This document shows positions 1 through 9,431 of a DNA stretch of 64,000 nucleotides, one piece after another. This DNA comes from Marinomonas ostreistagni (lineage in GTDB: Bacteria > Pseudomonadota > Gammaproteobacteria > Pseudomonadales > Marinomonadaceae). How positions within the stretch are numbered: the first letter of the stretch is position 1; every line of letters starts with the position of its first letter. The notes beneath the pieces are model-generated. The model was not told the origin of the DNA. It made no database searches and was given only the letters and a program-made list of their open reading frames with translations. The stretch is from assembly GCF_016461785.1 (NCBI RefSeq), contig NZ_JAEMUH010000010.1:62001-126000 (forward strand), read 5' to 3'. The translations under genes were made by a program, and so were the position numbers.

Positions 1-2380
1 AGTCTATTTTCGATGACACTTGGAACGCCATTCGTGTTGGGATATTGGCTTTAATCAAGCCCGTAATAACATCTACCGATGGTCGCTGTGTTGCCAACAC
101 CAAATGTATCCCCGCTGCACGGGCTTTTTGCGCAATACGAGCAATCAACTCTTCGACTTTCTTACCTACAATCATCATCATGTCGGCAAATTCGTCGACA
201 ACAATCACGATGTAAGGAAGGGGTTCAAGATATGGTACCGTTCTCGCTACTCCATCTTCTGAGAACATCGCCATTTCCGGTGTCCATAGAGGGTCTTCTA
301 TTGGCTGCCCCGCTGCAGCCGCTTCACGTACCTTTTTGTTAAAACCAGCGATATTTCTCACCCCCAGTTTCGACATCAGTTTATAGCGGCGCTCCATTTC
401 ATCTACCGACCAACGCAAACCGTTTGCGGCATCTTTCATATCCGTGATAACAGGTGTTAGCAAATGCGGAATGCCTTCGTAAATAGAAAGCTCCAACATC
501 TTCGGATCCACCATGATCATACGCACTTCATCTGGCGTTGATTTAAGTAGCATACTTAAGATCATGGCGTTCACCCCAACGGACTTACCTGAGCCTGTTG
601 TACCCGCTACAAGCACGTGAGGCATTTTAGCCAAGTCCACCACAACGGGTTCGCCTGAAATATCGTGACCTAATGACAAGGTTAGCGGAGATGAAGCATT
701 GTCGTACAAAGGGGTGTTAATCACTTCAGAGAAGTAAACCGTATCTCGATGTTGGTTAGGGATTTCAATACCGATCGTTGACTTACCTGCAATGACTTCA
801 ACGACACGCACACTCATCACACTTAATGAACGCGCAAGGTCTTTGGCAAGGTTGGTAATACGTGAAACCTTCACACCCGGCGCTGGTTGAATTTCGAAAC
901 GCGTAATAACTGGTCCGGGATTTACCTCGACCACTTCAGCTTTGACGCCAAAATCCAATAGACGCTGCTCTAGCAAGGCTGAAAGGTCAAGCAACTCCTC
1001 TTCGGTATAGCCACCCTTTTTAGGTTTTGGCGGTGTTAGCACACTCCTATCAGGTAACGTGTAAGCCGCCTCACTTCGCTCTACTTCCGTGTGAGGACCA
1101 CCTAAGCCATCTAATTGTTTTGCTTCCGAAAGAGTTTTCACTGCCGGTCTATGAGCATTTAAATCGGGTTGCGGCTGACGAGCAGATTTTCCCTCTGAAT
1201 TGGTTGATTTAGATTTAACAAGCTCAACAGCTCTTGGCAGATCGTCTTCATCGTTTTGAGTCGATGGAACATTAAGCTGACCCTCATAGGATTTTTGTTC
1301 CGCATTCGGTATCTCTGGAGTTTTCGCTATTTCTGCTTTCTTAGCTGGTGCTTTGGGTGTTGATTCCCAAACCTCATCAAAACGGACCTCTTTATCGTCC
1401 TCTTCAATATAGAGGGTATCTTTGAAATCAAATTTATCGTCATCAAAAGAAACGCCATCTAAGCCCGCAAAGCTTGGCTCTTGATGTTCTCGCTTCTGAT
1501 TTTCAGAACTAACTGATGCCTCATCATCTCGCTGTCGCTGAAATTTACTTTTAATCGTATGCCAGAGGCCCGAAGATGACTCCTCATCAACTTGTTCTTT
1601 TTCACTTAATTGCGTTTCAGAGAGTTGCCTCTTGCGGAAAATCGCAGGCTTATCCAACTCGTCTTCATCAAAGGCCTGATCAGGAACCTTAGAAGCATTT
1701 AGCTTTCTTGCCTTGTCTTTCTTTGTGGTCGCTTTAGAATCAGCTTGTTCTTCGTCATCTTTGTCCTCACCACGCTTTAGAGCATTAGCAACTTTAAGGG
1801 AAATAAACTCTGCGCGCTCACCGATATATTCCAATAATTGGGACCAGTGAATCTGAGCAAGTAGTGTGATTGCTAAAAGAAATGCTGCCAAGCTGACAAG
1901 CGTCGCACCATCGTACCCAATCCAATGGTACAGAAGCTGCCCAAACGCTTGACCTAAAATCCCGCCAGCACCAAATTGAAGAGAAACATTACCAACAGTA
2001 TGTAGAAAGCATAAAGCAGATCCAGTCGCTAAATATAAAATACTGCCGATGGAGCAAAGGATGGCATTGTTTACCGGAATCATTTTGTGCGGATTACGCC
2101 AAATGATAAAAGCCACAACGAGGAAAAGAATTGGCAAAGAATAAAATAGACTACCAAAAAAAGCAGATAACAAATCCGATAGCATCGCTCCTACTGGTCC
2201 CATAGAGTTTGTTATGGGTCCCCCACTACCAGAGTAAAACCAACCTGCATCATCTGGGTTATAACTGTAAGTTGCAAAAGCAAAAAATAAAAAAAACAGC
2301 AATGCTGTAATAAACGCTGCCTGCTTTGCAAAAGTCCCCCAGATCAGTGATCGTACAGACTCACGTTCTGCTTGTGTCAA
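1..2380 (-). CDS. ftsK: DNA translocase FtsK (3' end cut by window start)
   Basis: FtsK is the septal double-stranded DNA pump that clears and resolves chromosome termini at division. The reverse strand reads about 793 codons without a stop. Residues up to about 200 hold hydrophobic membrane segments, then a long acidic, K/E/S-rich linker, then the motor. The Walker A motif [10 protein letters not shown] lies near 575-610 and the Walker [12 protein letters not shown] near 165-200. The reading runs off the window in the RecA-like beta domain ([12 protein letters not shown] region), so the end of the motor and any gamma DNA-reading domain are outside. I chose TTG at 2380 because GGAAGG sits 6 nt upstream; an in-frame TTG 27 nt further upstream is possible. 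The identity is certain; the start is not. Confidence 0.95.
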   Translation of the reverse strand, partial: MTQAERESVRSLIWGTFAKQAAFITALLFFLFFAFATYSYNPDDAGWFYSGSGGPITNSMGPVGAMLSDLLSAFFGSLFYSLPILFLVVAFIIWRNPHKMIPVNNAILCSIGSILYLATGSALCFLHTVGNVSLQFGAGGILGQAFGQLLYHWIGYDGATLVSLAAFLLAITLLAQIHWSQLLEYIGERAEFISLKVANALKRGEDKDDEEQADSKATTKKDKARKLNASKVPDQAFDEDELDKPAIFRKRQLSETQLSEKEQVDEESSSGLWHTIKSKFQRQRDDEASVSSENQKREHQEPSFAGLDGVSFDDDKFDFKDTLYIEEDDKEVRFDEVWESTPKAPAKKAEIAKTPEIPNAEQKSYEGQLNVPSTQNDEDDLPRAVELVKSKSTNSEGKSARQPQPDLNAHRPAVKTLSEAKQLDGLGGPHTEVERSEAAYTLPDRSVLTPPKPKKGGYTEEELLDLSALLEQRLLDFGVKAEVVEVNPGPVITRFEIQPAPGVKVSRITNLAKDLARSLSVMSVRVVEVIAGKSTIGIEIPNQHRDTVYFSEVINTPLYDNASSPLTLSLGHDISGEPVVVDLAKMPHVLVAGTTGSGKSVGVNAMILSMLLKSTPDEVRMIMVDPKMLELSIYEGIPHLLTPVITDMKDAANGLRWSVDEMERRYKLMSKLGVRNIAGFNKKVREAAAAGQPIEDPLWTPEMAMFSEDGVARTVPYLEPLPYIVIVVDEFADMMMIVGKKVEELIARIAQKARAAGIHLVLATQRPSVDVITGLIKANIPTRMAFQVSSKID

Positions 2381-2434
2381 AAGCCACCTTCCAATGTATT
2401 TAGCCAATGTTAGGCTGCAAGCTTACCATAAAAA

Positions 2435-2456
2435 AAGCCAGCCCGAAGGCTGGCTT
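2435..2456 (-). terminator. Terminator of the porin gene
   Basis: A 9-bp perfect stem (AAGCCAGCC / GGCTGGCTT) with a 4-nt loop, followed on the reverse strand by a run of T. It lies 26 nt past the porin stop and separates the porin from ftsK. Confidence 0.9.
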
Positions 2457-2481
2457 TCGCTTTTGCTAAGATAGGGAAATC

Positions 2482-3348
2482 TTAGAAAGAAGCTTTAACA
2501 CCAACGATGTTTGCTTCCATACCAGCATTTTCACCGTTGTAGTTTTCGAAGTAGTAAGTTAGATCGCCAGCAGCGTAAGCAGCGATGAAGTAAGTACCGT
2601 CGATTTCTTGCTCTAGCTCGTTAGCGTATTGAAGAGTAAGAGTAAGAGCATCAGTTGCAGCAAACTCGATGCCTACACCAGCTTCTTCGTGGTCAGTTGT
2701 GCCAGTAGCTGTTTGACGCTCACCTACACCGTAGTTTACAGAGAATGTAGCAGGACCAGCGTTGAATTGTGCACCAACGTTAACTGCATTTGCATCACCT
2801 AGTACGCCACCAGAGATACCAACTTTAGCAGCACCTAGGTCAGCAACGTAAGAGATTGCACCACCAACTTCAGAGTCACCTACGTCGTTGTTAGTAGCTT
2901 CAAGAGCAACAGTTAGGCCTGGAGCTACTGAGTAACGTACACCAGTGTTATCAGTGTCGCCGTCTTCAGTACGTAGATCAACACCAGTGTAACCGATCTC
3001 ATCCATACCCATGAACGCGCCAGCTGCTACAGAACCGTCGAAACGACCGAAAGATACAGCGCCTTGTTTAACGTAAAGTTTTTCAAAACCAACTGTAGTC
3101 GCTTCATCAGCACCAGTAGTTGCAACTTCGATTTCTGCGTAAACAACACCAGTGTCAACAGAAAGCTCAAGCTCACCGATGTCAGTACCGTCAGCTAGAT
3201 CACCAGTAGCTGAAGAGTCACCGTAGTAGCTAGTGTACTCAACGCCAGCAGTACCAGAAAAAACTGGCTCAGCTGCGAAAGTTGATGTAGATACTGCAGC
3301 TGCAACAGCTGATACCGCGAAAACAGAAGCAAGTTTAATCGCTTTCAT
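2482..3348 (-). CDS. Outer-membrane porin, general Gram-negative type
   Basis: This is a 288-residue protein with a Sec signal peptide (MKAIKLASVFAVSAVAAAV, cleavage probable after TFA near residue 25). The mature part is acidic, rich in Gly, Thr and Asp, and made of short alternating hydrophobic/polar stretches ending in an aromatic C-terminal residue (VGVKASF), as expected for an outer-membrane beta barrel recognised by the Bam machinery. Cysteine is absent. It should form a diffusion channel for small solutes. A good ribosome site (AGGGGA) precedes the ATG, and the gene is monocistronic with its own terminator and a 468-nt upstream gap. The substrate cannot be read from the sequence. At under 300 residues it is short for a classical 16-strand porin. 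Confidence 0.85.
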   Translation of the reverse strand: MKAIKLASVFAVSAVAAAVSTSTFAAEPVFSGTAGVEYTSYYGDSSATGDLADGTDIGELELSVDTGVVYAEIEVATTGADEATTVGFEKLYVKQGAVSFGRFDGSVAAGAFMGMDEIGYTGVDLRTEDGDTDNTGVRYSVAPGLTVALEATNNDVGDSEVGGAISYVADLGAAKVGISGGVLGDANAVNVGAQFNAGPATFSVNYGVGERQTATGTTDHEEAGVGIEFAATDALTLTLQYANELEQEIDGTYFIAAYAAGDLTYYFENYNGENAGMEANIVGVKASF

Positions 3349-3816
3349 TCAAGATTCCCCTTTAATTATATATGTTCGGTCTCAAGACCTTCTTGAAAGG
3401 TTTTACTACCTATTCTAAGAAACGCTGACAAATCAACGACTCAAGTATCATAAAACCCATCAATTTCAGTTTTGTGACAAATGCACAACACTAGAAAATT
3501 TTCAGCTCTTATAAAGCAATGCGTTTGGTTTTTTTTACTCACCGCTTCGAACTAACCTGATTAAAACCAAGTTTTCCTTTACTGGTCAAGCACTATGAGC
3601 ACTTTTTTTGAGTTTTTTTTGCATTTTTGGGTTTTCATTTATGTCTTAATGACAAAAACAGAATATCAACACACGAAACTGTGCGAGTTTAGTACTCTTT
3701 GTATGCATAATTACATTAAAACCATTTGTTTCAAACAAACACTGAACAATTGCTAGCAAAATAGGTCAAAAATTATGGATAATAATCGTATATAACAGCC
3801 CAAAAAAAGACGATTC
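3349..3816. other. Intergenic region between porin and aat
   Basis: A 468-nt A+T-rich gap between divergent genes. It contains several homopolymeric T runs (about 3530-3540, 3602-3625) that could bend DNA, and must carry the porin and aat promoters. I see no convincing -35/-10 pair, no open frame with a ribosome site and no RNA gene. Confidence 0.5.
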
Positions 3817-4584
3817 ATGCACAAAAACTCGACAAATAGCGAAAATACGGCACAAGAACTGGTTCTCTTGACTGAATCAGTCTTCGATACACCTGACCCA
3901 TTCAAAGCTCTTTTAGAACCAGAAGGGCTCTCTGCGGTGGGAGGCGACCTGAAACCTGAGCGCCTCATTCACCTTTACCAACACGGCTTTTTTCCTTGGT
4001 ACAGTGATCCTGATCCAATTCTGTGGTGGCACCCGATTGAACGCTGCACCTTAAAGCCAAAACAGTTTCACTTAAGTAGGTCACTCAGGAAGTGTATAAA
4101 AAATGGCGATTGGACTTGGCGAGTAAATGATAATTTTCTAAAAACCATCAAAACCTGCAGCAAACTTAGAGTCCAAAAAGAGGGCACATGGATTTCAGAC
4201 GAAATCATTGAGGCGTACTCGAATCTAAACCGTATTGGATATGCTTTTTCGATCGAAGTGTTTCAAAACCAAGAGCTTGCAGGGGGGTTCTATGGTATCG
4301 CTATGGGAAAAATGTTTTTTGGTGAATCAATGTTTTCTTTACGCCCTAATGGCTCAAAAGTGGCTCTATGGCAGTTCTGTCAGATGGCAAACAAGCTAGG
4401 TATTGAGTTGATTGATTGTCAAGTTGAGTCAGATCACTTGATATCACTTGGCGCAAAGATGATGTCGAAAAAGTCATTCGTTGCAAACCTTCAAAGCTAC
4501 GTACCAACCCCCACTCGCAACGCACCGCTAAATCAGCTCGCATTAGCAAAGTGCACTCACCAAGTGGAGTTTAAGGCAGACTAA
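3817..4584 (+). CDS. aat: Leucyl/phenylalanyl-tRNA--protein transferase
   Basis: Aat adds Leu or Phe from aminoacyl-tRNA to proteins with N-terminal Arg or Lys, making N-degrons that ClpS hands to ClpAP. The 255-residue protein has the family core: EGLSAVGGDL at about 36-45, the HGFFPWYSDPDPILWW block at about 56-71, the EGTWI substrate site near 127, and the GGFYGIAMGKMFFGESMFS segment in the C-terminal GNAT-like fold. Length is typical (E. coli 234) with a short N-terminal extension of low similarity; the ATG at 3817 has no strong Shine-Dalgarno. infA follows directly, so the ate/bpt gene found between them in Pseudomonas and Vibrio is absent. The partners clpS and clpA lie 0.5-3 kb away on the other strand. 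Confidence 0.95.
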   Translation: MHKNSTNSENTAQELVLLTESVFDTPDPFKALLEPEGLSAVGGDLKPERLIHLYQHGFFPWYSDPDPILWWHPIERCTLKPKQFHLSRSLRKCIKNGDWTWRVNDNFLKTIKTCSKLRVQKEGTWISDEIIEAYSNLNRIGYAFSIEVFQNQELAGGFYGIAMGKMFFGESMFSLRPNGSKVALWQFCQMANKLGIELIDCQVESDHLISLGAKMMSKKSFVANLQSYVPTPTRNAPLNQLALAKCTHQVEFKAD

Positions 4585-4598
4585 ATTTGCTTTTTTAG

Positions 4599-4618
4599 GG
4601 TATTTTGGGCAAAATACC
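4599..4618. other. Perfect palindrome between aat and infA
   Basis: GGTATTTTG and CAAAATACC form a 9-bp inverted repeat with a 2-nt centre, 15 nt after the aat stop. No T run follows on the plus strand, so it is not a clear terminator. It could be a protein site or an RNA processing element ahead of infA. Confidence 0.4.
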
Positions 4619-4711
4619 GCCGAAATTTTAGCAAACTCGCCAATCACAAGCCTATTTCTAGCCTAAATAGCGAGACCATGCTTAACCTTAATTAAGAACA
4701 GGACACTGATT

Positions 4712-4930
4712 GTGGCAAAAGAAGACAGCATTGAAATGGAAGGTACGATTGTCGATACCCTTCCAAACACCATGTTCCGCGTAGAACTTGAAAACGGTCA
4801 CGTTGTGACTGCACACATCTCTGGTAAGATGCGCAAAAACTACATCCGTATTTTGACTGGTGACAAGGTAAAGGTTGAACTAACACCTTACGACTTGTCC
4901 AAAGGTCGCATCGTTTACCGTTCTCGTTAA
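4712..4930 (+). CDS. infA: Translation initiation factor IF-1
   Basis: IF-1 is a 72-residue OB-fold protein that occupies the ribosomal A site during initiation. The sequence is almost textbook: [18 protein letters not shown] at the start, [20 protein letters not shown] in the middle and [10 protein letters not shown] at the end. The start is GTG at 4712, preceded by AGGAC 8 nt upstream; no ATG fits. It follows aat by 127 nt and converges with clpA across a strong hairpin, the usual gammaproteobacterial arrangement. Confidence 0.98.
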   Translation: MAKEDSIEMEGTIVDTLPNTMFRVELENGHVVTAHISGKMRKNYIRILTGDKVKVELTPYDLSKGRIVYRSR

Positions 4931-4954
4931 TTTAACACGATAGCGTAAAACAAC

Positions 4955-4985
4955 AACGCCGCTTAACCTCTGGTTAAGCGGCGTT
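4955..4985. terminator. Bidirectional terminator between infA and clpA
   Basis: A 14-bp perfect stem (AACGCCGCTTAACC / GGTTAAGCGGCGTT) around a 3-nt loop. The T-rich tail is better on the reverse strand (clpA side); on the plus strand the tail is TCGTGT, so infA termination would rest on the stem. Confidence 0.8.
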
Positions 4986-5029
4986 CGTGTCTCTAATAGA
5001 CGAAAATGAAGAAGCTGGGTGAGCTACTC

Positions 5030-7294
5030 TTAACAGCTCACCGCTTCTTTGCGTACGGAGAAATCCAGCTCGTCTTTCTCTTCATTTAGCGAAACTGATA
5101 CAACTCCACCTTCGGTTAAGTCACCAAACAAGATCATATTTGCCAATGGTTTCTTCAAGTGCTCTTGAATCACACGAGCCATCGGGCGAGCGCCCATTTG
5201 ACGATCATAGCCTTTGTTTGCCAACCAACCACGAGCAGTATCACTGACTTCAATCATGACACCTTTTGAGTCAAGTTGCGCTTGAAGCTCTACAAGGAAC
5301 TTATCAACCACATTGAAGATCACTTGTTCGTCCAATTGCTTGAACTGAATCACCGCATCTAAACGGTTACGGAACTCAGGTGTGAAGGTTTTATTAATCA
5401 CTTCCATGCCGTCAGTCGAATTATCCTGCAATGAGAAGCCAATTGAACGTTTAGCCAGCACTTCTGCGCCCGCGTTAGACGTCATGATCAGAATGACATT
5501 GCGGAAATCGGCTTTACGACCATTGTTGTCTGTAAGCGTGCCGTGGTCCATGACTTGAAGCAGTAGATTAAACACCTCAGGATGCGCTTTCTCGATCTCA
5601 TCAAGCAACACAACACTGTGAGGATTCTTGGTTACCGCTTCCGTTAGAAGTCCACCCTGATCGAATCCTACGTAGCCTGGTGGCGCACCAATCAAACGCG
5701 ACACAGCATGACGCTCCATGTACTCGGACATATCGAAGCGAATCAGCTCAAGGCCTAATGCTTTAGCTAATTGACGTGTCACCTCGGTTTTACCAACACC
5801 AGTTGGGCCCGCCATTAGGAATGAACCGATAGGTTTTTGCTCTGCTTTCAAACCAGCACGAGATAATTTGATTGCATCAGATAAGGATTCAATCGCCCCA
5901 TCTTGACCAAACACAACCATTTTCAGGTTGCGTTCAAGATTACCCAACACTTTACGATCGTCCGAGTTAGCCGCTTTCACTGGCACGCGAGCAATCTTTG
6001 AAACGATCTCTTCAATATCTTCAACCGTGATGGTTTCTTTACGAGAATCTTCAGGCTGAAGGCGCTGATACGCTCCCGCTTCATCAACCACATCAATCGC
6101 CTTATCAGGCATATGACGATCCGGAACATAACGCTGAGCCAATTCTGAAGCCGCCTTAAGTGCTGCATCTTCATATTTGACTTTGTGATGCTCCTCGAAT
6201 GAGCCAATAATGCCTTTAAGAATTTCGTAGGTATCATCCACACTTGGTTCGTTCACATCCACTTTCTGGAAACGACGAGCCAAGGCGTGATCTTTTTCAA
6301 AGATGCCTCGGAACTCTTGGAAGGTCGTAGAACCGATACAACGTAATTGACCAGAGCTCAATGCAGGTTTCAATAGGTTGGACGCATCCATCACACCACC
6401 AGAAGCCGCACCTGCGCCAATAATCGTGTGAATTTCATCAATAAACAAAATAGCGTTAGGTAACTTTTTCAACTCGCCAAGTAAATGCTTAAGTCTCTTT
6501 TCAAAATCACCACGGTACTTAGTGCCCGCCAACAGTGCACCTAGATCCAGTGAGTACACCACACCATCAGCGATAACATCAGGCACTTCACCATCAACAA
6601 TACGTTTCGCAAGGCCTTCGGCAATAGCGGTTTTACCCACTCCAGACTCGCCAACCAACAAAGGGTTATTCTTACGACGACGAGATAATGTTTGAACCAC
6701 ACGCTCAACTTCGTATTGACGACCAATCAAGCGATCAATACGGCCTGCTTTAGCTTCTTCATTTAAGTTGGTAGCGTATTTTTGCAATGGCGCCTTAGCG
6801 GTATCTTCACTATCCTCATCGTCATGCTCTACAGAATCTTCTTGTGAAGAAGCATCGCCCAGCTTTGAAATACCATGGGCAACAAAGTTAACCACATCGA
6901 TACGCGCTACGTTATGACGGCGTAAAAGATACACTGCCTGACTTTCTTGTTCGCTGAACATCGCAACAAGAACATTCGCGCCAGTCACTTCACGTTTTCC
7001 TGAGGACTGAACATGGAAGACGGCACGCTGAAGAACGCGCTGAAAGCCAAGAGTCGGCTGCACTTCCCTCTCTTGATCGCCTTCTGGGATAAGAGGGGTG
7101 GTGCTGTCGACGAACTCTTCTAACTCCTTGCTCAAAGTTTCTAAAGTGACACCGCACGCCTCAAGTACTTTTGACGCTGCAGCGTTGTCAATCAACGCCA
7201 ATAATAAATGCTCTACGGTCATGAACTCATGACGCTTATCTCGAGCGGCTTTGAAGGCATTATTCAAGGTTTGTTCTAGTTCTTTATCTAGCAT
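5030..7294 (-). CDS. clpA: ATP-dependent Clp protease ATPase subunit ClpA
   Basis: ClpA is the hexameric AAA+ unfoldase that feeds substrates to ClpP. The 754-residue protein has the Clp N domain (1-145, the ClpS docking site), an acidic linker (150-168), AAA+ module 1 with Walker A GESGVGKT at 215-222 and Walker B ILFIDEIH near 282-289, and module 2 with GPTGVGKT at 496-503 and [16 protein letters not shown]. An IGF tripeptide loop ([10 protein letters not shown], about residue 616) marks ClpP binding. It lacks the ClpB middle coiled coil. AGGG lies 8 nt before the ATG, and clpS ends only 20 nt upstream, so the two are one operon. clpP is not in this window. Confidence 0.98.
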   Translation of the reverse strand: MLDKELEQTLNNAFKAARDKRHEFMTVEHLLLALIDNAAASKVLEACGVTLETLSKELEEFVDSTTPLIPEGDQEREVQPTLGFQRVLQRAVFHVQSSGKREVTGANVLVAMFSEQESQAVYLLRRHNVARIDVVNFVAHGISKLGDASSQEDSVEHDDEDSEDTAKAPLQKYATNLNEEAKAGRIDRLIGRQYEVERVVQTLSRRRKNNPLLVGESGVGKTAIAEGLAKRIVDGEVPDVIADGVVYSLDLGALLAGTKYRGDFEKRLKHLLGELKKLPNAILFIDEIHTIIGAGAASGGVMDASNLLKPALSSGQLRCIGSTTFQEFRGIFEKDHALARRFQKVDVNEPSVDDTYEILKGIIGSFEEHHKVKYEDAALKAASELAQRYVPDRHMPDKAIDVVDEAGAYQRLQPEDSRKETITVEDIEEIVSKIARVPVKAANSDDRKVLGNLERNLKMVVFGQDGAIESLSDAIKLSRAGLKAEQKPIGSFLMAGPTGVGKTEVTRQLAKALGLELIRFDMSEYMERHAVSRLIGAPPGYVGFDQGGLLTEAVTKNPHSVVLLDEIEKAHPEVFNLLLQVMDHGTLTDNNGRKADFRNVILIMTSNAGAEVLAKRSIGFSLQDNSTDGMEVINKTFTPEFRNRLDAVIQFKQLDEQVIFNVVDKFLVELQAQLDSKGVMIEVSDTARGWLANKGYDRQMGARPMARVIQEHLKKPLANMILFGDLTEGGVVSVSLNEEKDELDFSVRKEAVSC

Positions 7295-7314
7295 CGCTTA
7301 TCCCTCTCTTGAAA

Positions 7315-7662
7315 TCATTCGACTTGTTGCAAGTCGCACATTAGGGGGTGCTCATTTTGTTCTGAAAACTGCTGCACCATAGCTACTTTGGTTTCTGCAA
7401 TACCATATGGGTAAACGCCACAAATACCTTTACCTTTGGTATGCACTTCCATCATTACATGCTGGGCTTTCTCTGCATCCATATTAAAAAAGCGTTGTAG
7501 AACAAACACGACAAAGTCCATTGGCGTGTAATCATCATTAAAAAGAACCACCTGATACATGGATGGTGGCTTAAGCTCGGTTTCATCAGGCGCAATGGCA
7601 GTTGATGAATGACCAAAATCATCGTCCTCTAAATTTAGCTTAATTTGCTCCGATGCAAACAT
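7315..7662 (-). CDS. clpS: ClpS, N-degron adaptor of ClpAP
   Basis: ClpS binds N-terminal Leu, Phe, Tyr and Trp and delivers them to ClpA. Visible family landmarks are the [20 protein letters not shown] segment (the NDDxTPM substrate pocket), the histidine-containing [17 protein letters not shown] helix-loop and GIAETKV near the end. The start is ATG at 7662 with GAGG 6 nt upstream, giving 115 residues; an in-frame TTG four codons earlier has no ribosome site. First gene of the clpS-clpA operon, divergent from cspD across 267 nt. Confidence 0.97.
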   Translation of the reverse strand: MFASEQIKLNLEDDDFGHSSTAIAPDETELKPPSMYQVVLFNDDYTPMDFVVFVLQRFFNMDAEKAQHVMMEVHTKGKGICGVYPYGIAETKVAMVQQFSEQNEHPLMCDLQQVE

Positions 7663-7929
7663 CTGGGACCTCAAACACTACAAATATTCACGTTAATTTG
7701 CATTTTCACAATATCTGATTACTCAGAAACTGGAAAACAATAAGAATTTTACAAATCCACGATAGAGTTCTACGCTCAACTAGAGTGTGGTTAAAAGTCA
7801 AACAATTAAACCCTGTAAATTTATACGGAGTTTAACAGATCTTTGGCCTCATAGATTGCAACGAATGTGTTTACAACGCTTATTTGCGGTTCGGCTAATC
7901 GGGCCTAAAGAGTATTGAAGGAGTGACTC

Positions 7930-8181
7930 ATGCATCGTGGATCCGTTAAATGGTTTAATAACGCAAAAGGATACGGATTTATAGTATCTGACAGTTTCGA
8001 AGAAGATTTGTTCATTCACTATTCAGCGATCAACGTTGAAGGCTACAAGACACTAAAGGCTGGCCAAGCAGTCACGTTTGACGTGACACCGGGCAAAAGA
8101 GGTTTGCACGCAACTGAAATCACTCCTGTTACATCAGAAGCGACTTCCGCTGTGATAGAGCGCGAAGCCGAAACGGCTTAA
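7930..8181 (+). CDS. cspD: Cold-shock-domain protein, CspD-like
   Basis: A single cold-shock domain fills the first 68 residues of 83: GSVKWFNNAKGYGFI carries RNP-1 and DLFIHYSAI carries RNP-2, followed by GYKTLKAGQAVTFDV, which is the CspD rather than CspA variant. A short Glu/Ala tail ends it. The protein should bind single-stranded DNA or RNA; CspD of E. coli inhibits replication in stationary phase. It is divergent from clpS, the same position as E. coli cspD. GAAGGAG sits 7 nt before the ATG. Confidence 0.93.
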   Translation: MHRGSVKWFNNAKGYGFIVSDSFEEDLFIHYSAINVEGYKTLKAGQAVTFDVTPGKRGLHATEITPVTSEATSAVIEREAETA

Positions 8182-8235
8182 ACATAGGCTAGCTCGTTCT
8201 TAAAAGACGACTTAATGAGTTTTAAAAGTCGTTAA

Positions 8236-8275
8236 CACCTAAGCACCTTTGGTATGATGGACACCTTAGGTGCTT
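8236..8275 (+). terminator. Probable terminator after cspD
   Basis: CACCTAAG (8236-8243) pairs with CTTAGGTG (8265-8272) and is followed by TTTTT. An alternative 6-bp pairing GCACCT/AGGTGC within the same stretch ends in the same T run. The loop is long (21 nt), so efficiency is uncertain. Confidence 0.6.
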
Positions 8276-8320
8276 TTTGGCGTCTAGACTTTTTTATTAA
8301 TAAACCACTCATGTATTAAG

Positions 8321-9025
8321 ATGCTACTGCTACTCAATAAGCCCTTCCAAGTCCTTAGTCAATTTACCCACGACGGTGATAAAGACACTCTTGCAAGCTA
8401 TGTCGACATTGCAAACGTCTATCCAGCCGGTCGCTTAGATTATGACTCAGAAGGACTACTGTTACTGACTGATCATGGCCCACTTCAACACTTAATTGCT
8501 TCACCAACATTCAAAATGCCAAAAACCTACTGGGTTCAAGTGGAAGGTGACATCACAGCAGAAGCGATTGATCAACTTGAAAAAGGCGTTGAGCTAAAAG
8601 ACGGACCAACCAAGCCAGCTAAATGTCAACGCATCGAAGCCCCCAATATCTGGCAACGAACGCCTCCAATTCGGGAACGCGCAAGCATTCCAACTAGCTG
8701 GATTGAGCTACAAATCACGGAAGGAAAAAACCGACAAGTGCGTCGCATGACGGCCCATGTTGGCTTTCCAACGCTTCGCTTGATTCGTGCTGCGATTGGC
8801 CCATACTCAGTTGAAAATATCCCTGTTGGTACCTATGAAATAGTAGAACCCACAGAAACATTAGCAGCACAGGTAAAAGAATTTGAACAAGAAAAAGCGC
8901 GAAAGTCTGCCTCATCTCACCGTCGCCGCCCTCATAGCGGACAACGGGCGCTATCTAATGGTCAAAGAAACACAAGACGGTCAGATCGTTCTCAACCAAC
9001 CAGCCGGACACGTGGAAAACGGTGA
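8321..9025 (+). CDS. rluE: 23S rRNA pseudouridine(2457) synthase RluE
   Basis: RluE isomerises U2457 of 23S rRNA. The catalytic block GRLDYDSEGLLLLT (Asp is the nucleophile, about residue 40) and the downstream KTYWVQVEG and EGKNRQVRRMTAHVGFPTLRL motifs identify the RsuA/RluE class without an S4 domain. The conserved core ends near residue 176. The last 48 codons (ARKSASSHRRRPHSGQRALS and on to the stop) overlap the start of the Nudix gene in another frame and encode a strongly basic Arg/Ser tail. Total 234 residues against 217 in E. coli. Start ATG at 8321 has no good ribosome site. Confidence 0.9.
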   Translation: MLLLLNKPFQVLSQFTHDGDKDTLASYVDIANVYPAGRLDYDSEGLLLLTDHGPLQHLIASPTFKMPKTYWVQVEGDITAEAIDQLEKGVELKDGPTKPAKCQRIEAPNIWQRTPPIRERASIPTSWIELQITEGKNRQVRRMTAHVGFPTLRLIRAAIGPYSVENIPVGTYEIVEPTETLAAQVKEFEQEKARKSASSHRRRPHSGQRALSNGQRNTRRSDRSQPTSRTRGKR

Positions 9026-9347
9026 GTCACTCCAACAAGCAGTGATCAGAGAAACACTGGAAGAAGCGGGTTGGCAAGTAGAACCGACAGGGATTTTAGG
9101 CATGTATGCATTCACCCCCTTTGCGGGAGCCGATACTTACCATCGGATTTGCGTCATTTGCCAAACCGTCGCACATATGACCGATAATCTAGATCCAGAC
9201 ATTCTGTCCGCAGGTTGGTTTACAAGAGAGGAAATTGAGCAACACCCTCAGCGTAGCCCGCTAATCTTGGAATGCATCAACGACTTTGAAAATGGTCAAA
9301 ACTTCCCTATCAATATGATTAATAATCATCACTTGGAAGCAAAATAA
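8883..9347 (+). CDS. nudJ: Nudix hydrolase, NudJ-like phosphatase
   Basis: NudJ removes phosphate from thiamine pyrophosphates and some nucleotides in E. coli. The Nudix box reads GHVENGESLQQAVIRETLEE followed by AGW (GX5EX7REUXEEXGU), at about residues 43-65, and LPHLTVAALI...NQPAGH before it and RSPLILECI after it match NudJ. The best start is TTG at 8883 (AGG 10 nt upstream); no ATG precedes the conserved core, so the gene overlaps the 3' end of rluE by 143 nt in the +1 frame. 154 residues, usual size. It leads into mnmA 84 nt on, as in E. coli. Confidence 0.88.
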   Translation: MNKKKRESLPHLTVAALIADNGRYLMVKETQDGQIVLNQPAGHVENGESLQQAVIRETLEEAGWQVEPTGILGMYAFTPFAGADTYHRICVICQTVAHMTDNLDPDILSAGWFTREEIEQHPQRSPLILECINDFENGQNFPINMINNHHLEAK

Positions 9348-9431
9348 AGATCTTGATCAAACGTTCAGATACAATATGACACTTATTCTAATGACGGGCC
9401 TTTACCCCGTTTCAACTATTAGAGAGCAATC

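Noticed and set aside
20..342. Two overlapping frames on the plus strand at the window start
   Set aside because: Both are antisense to the FtsK motor, whose motifs are unmistakable on the other strand.
3520..3640. T-rich runs before aat considered as a terminator
   Set aside because: No stem precedes the T runs, and no gene on that strand ends there.
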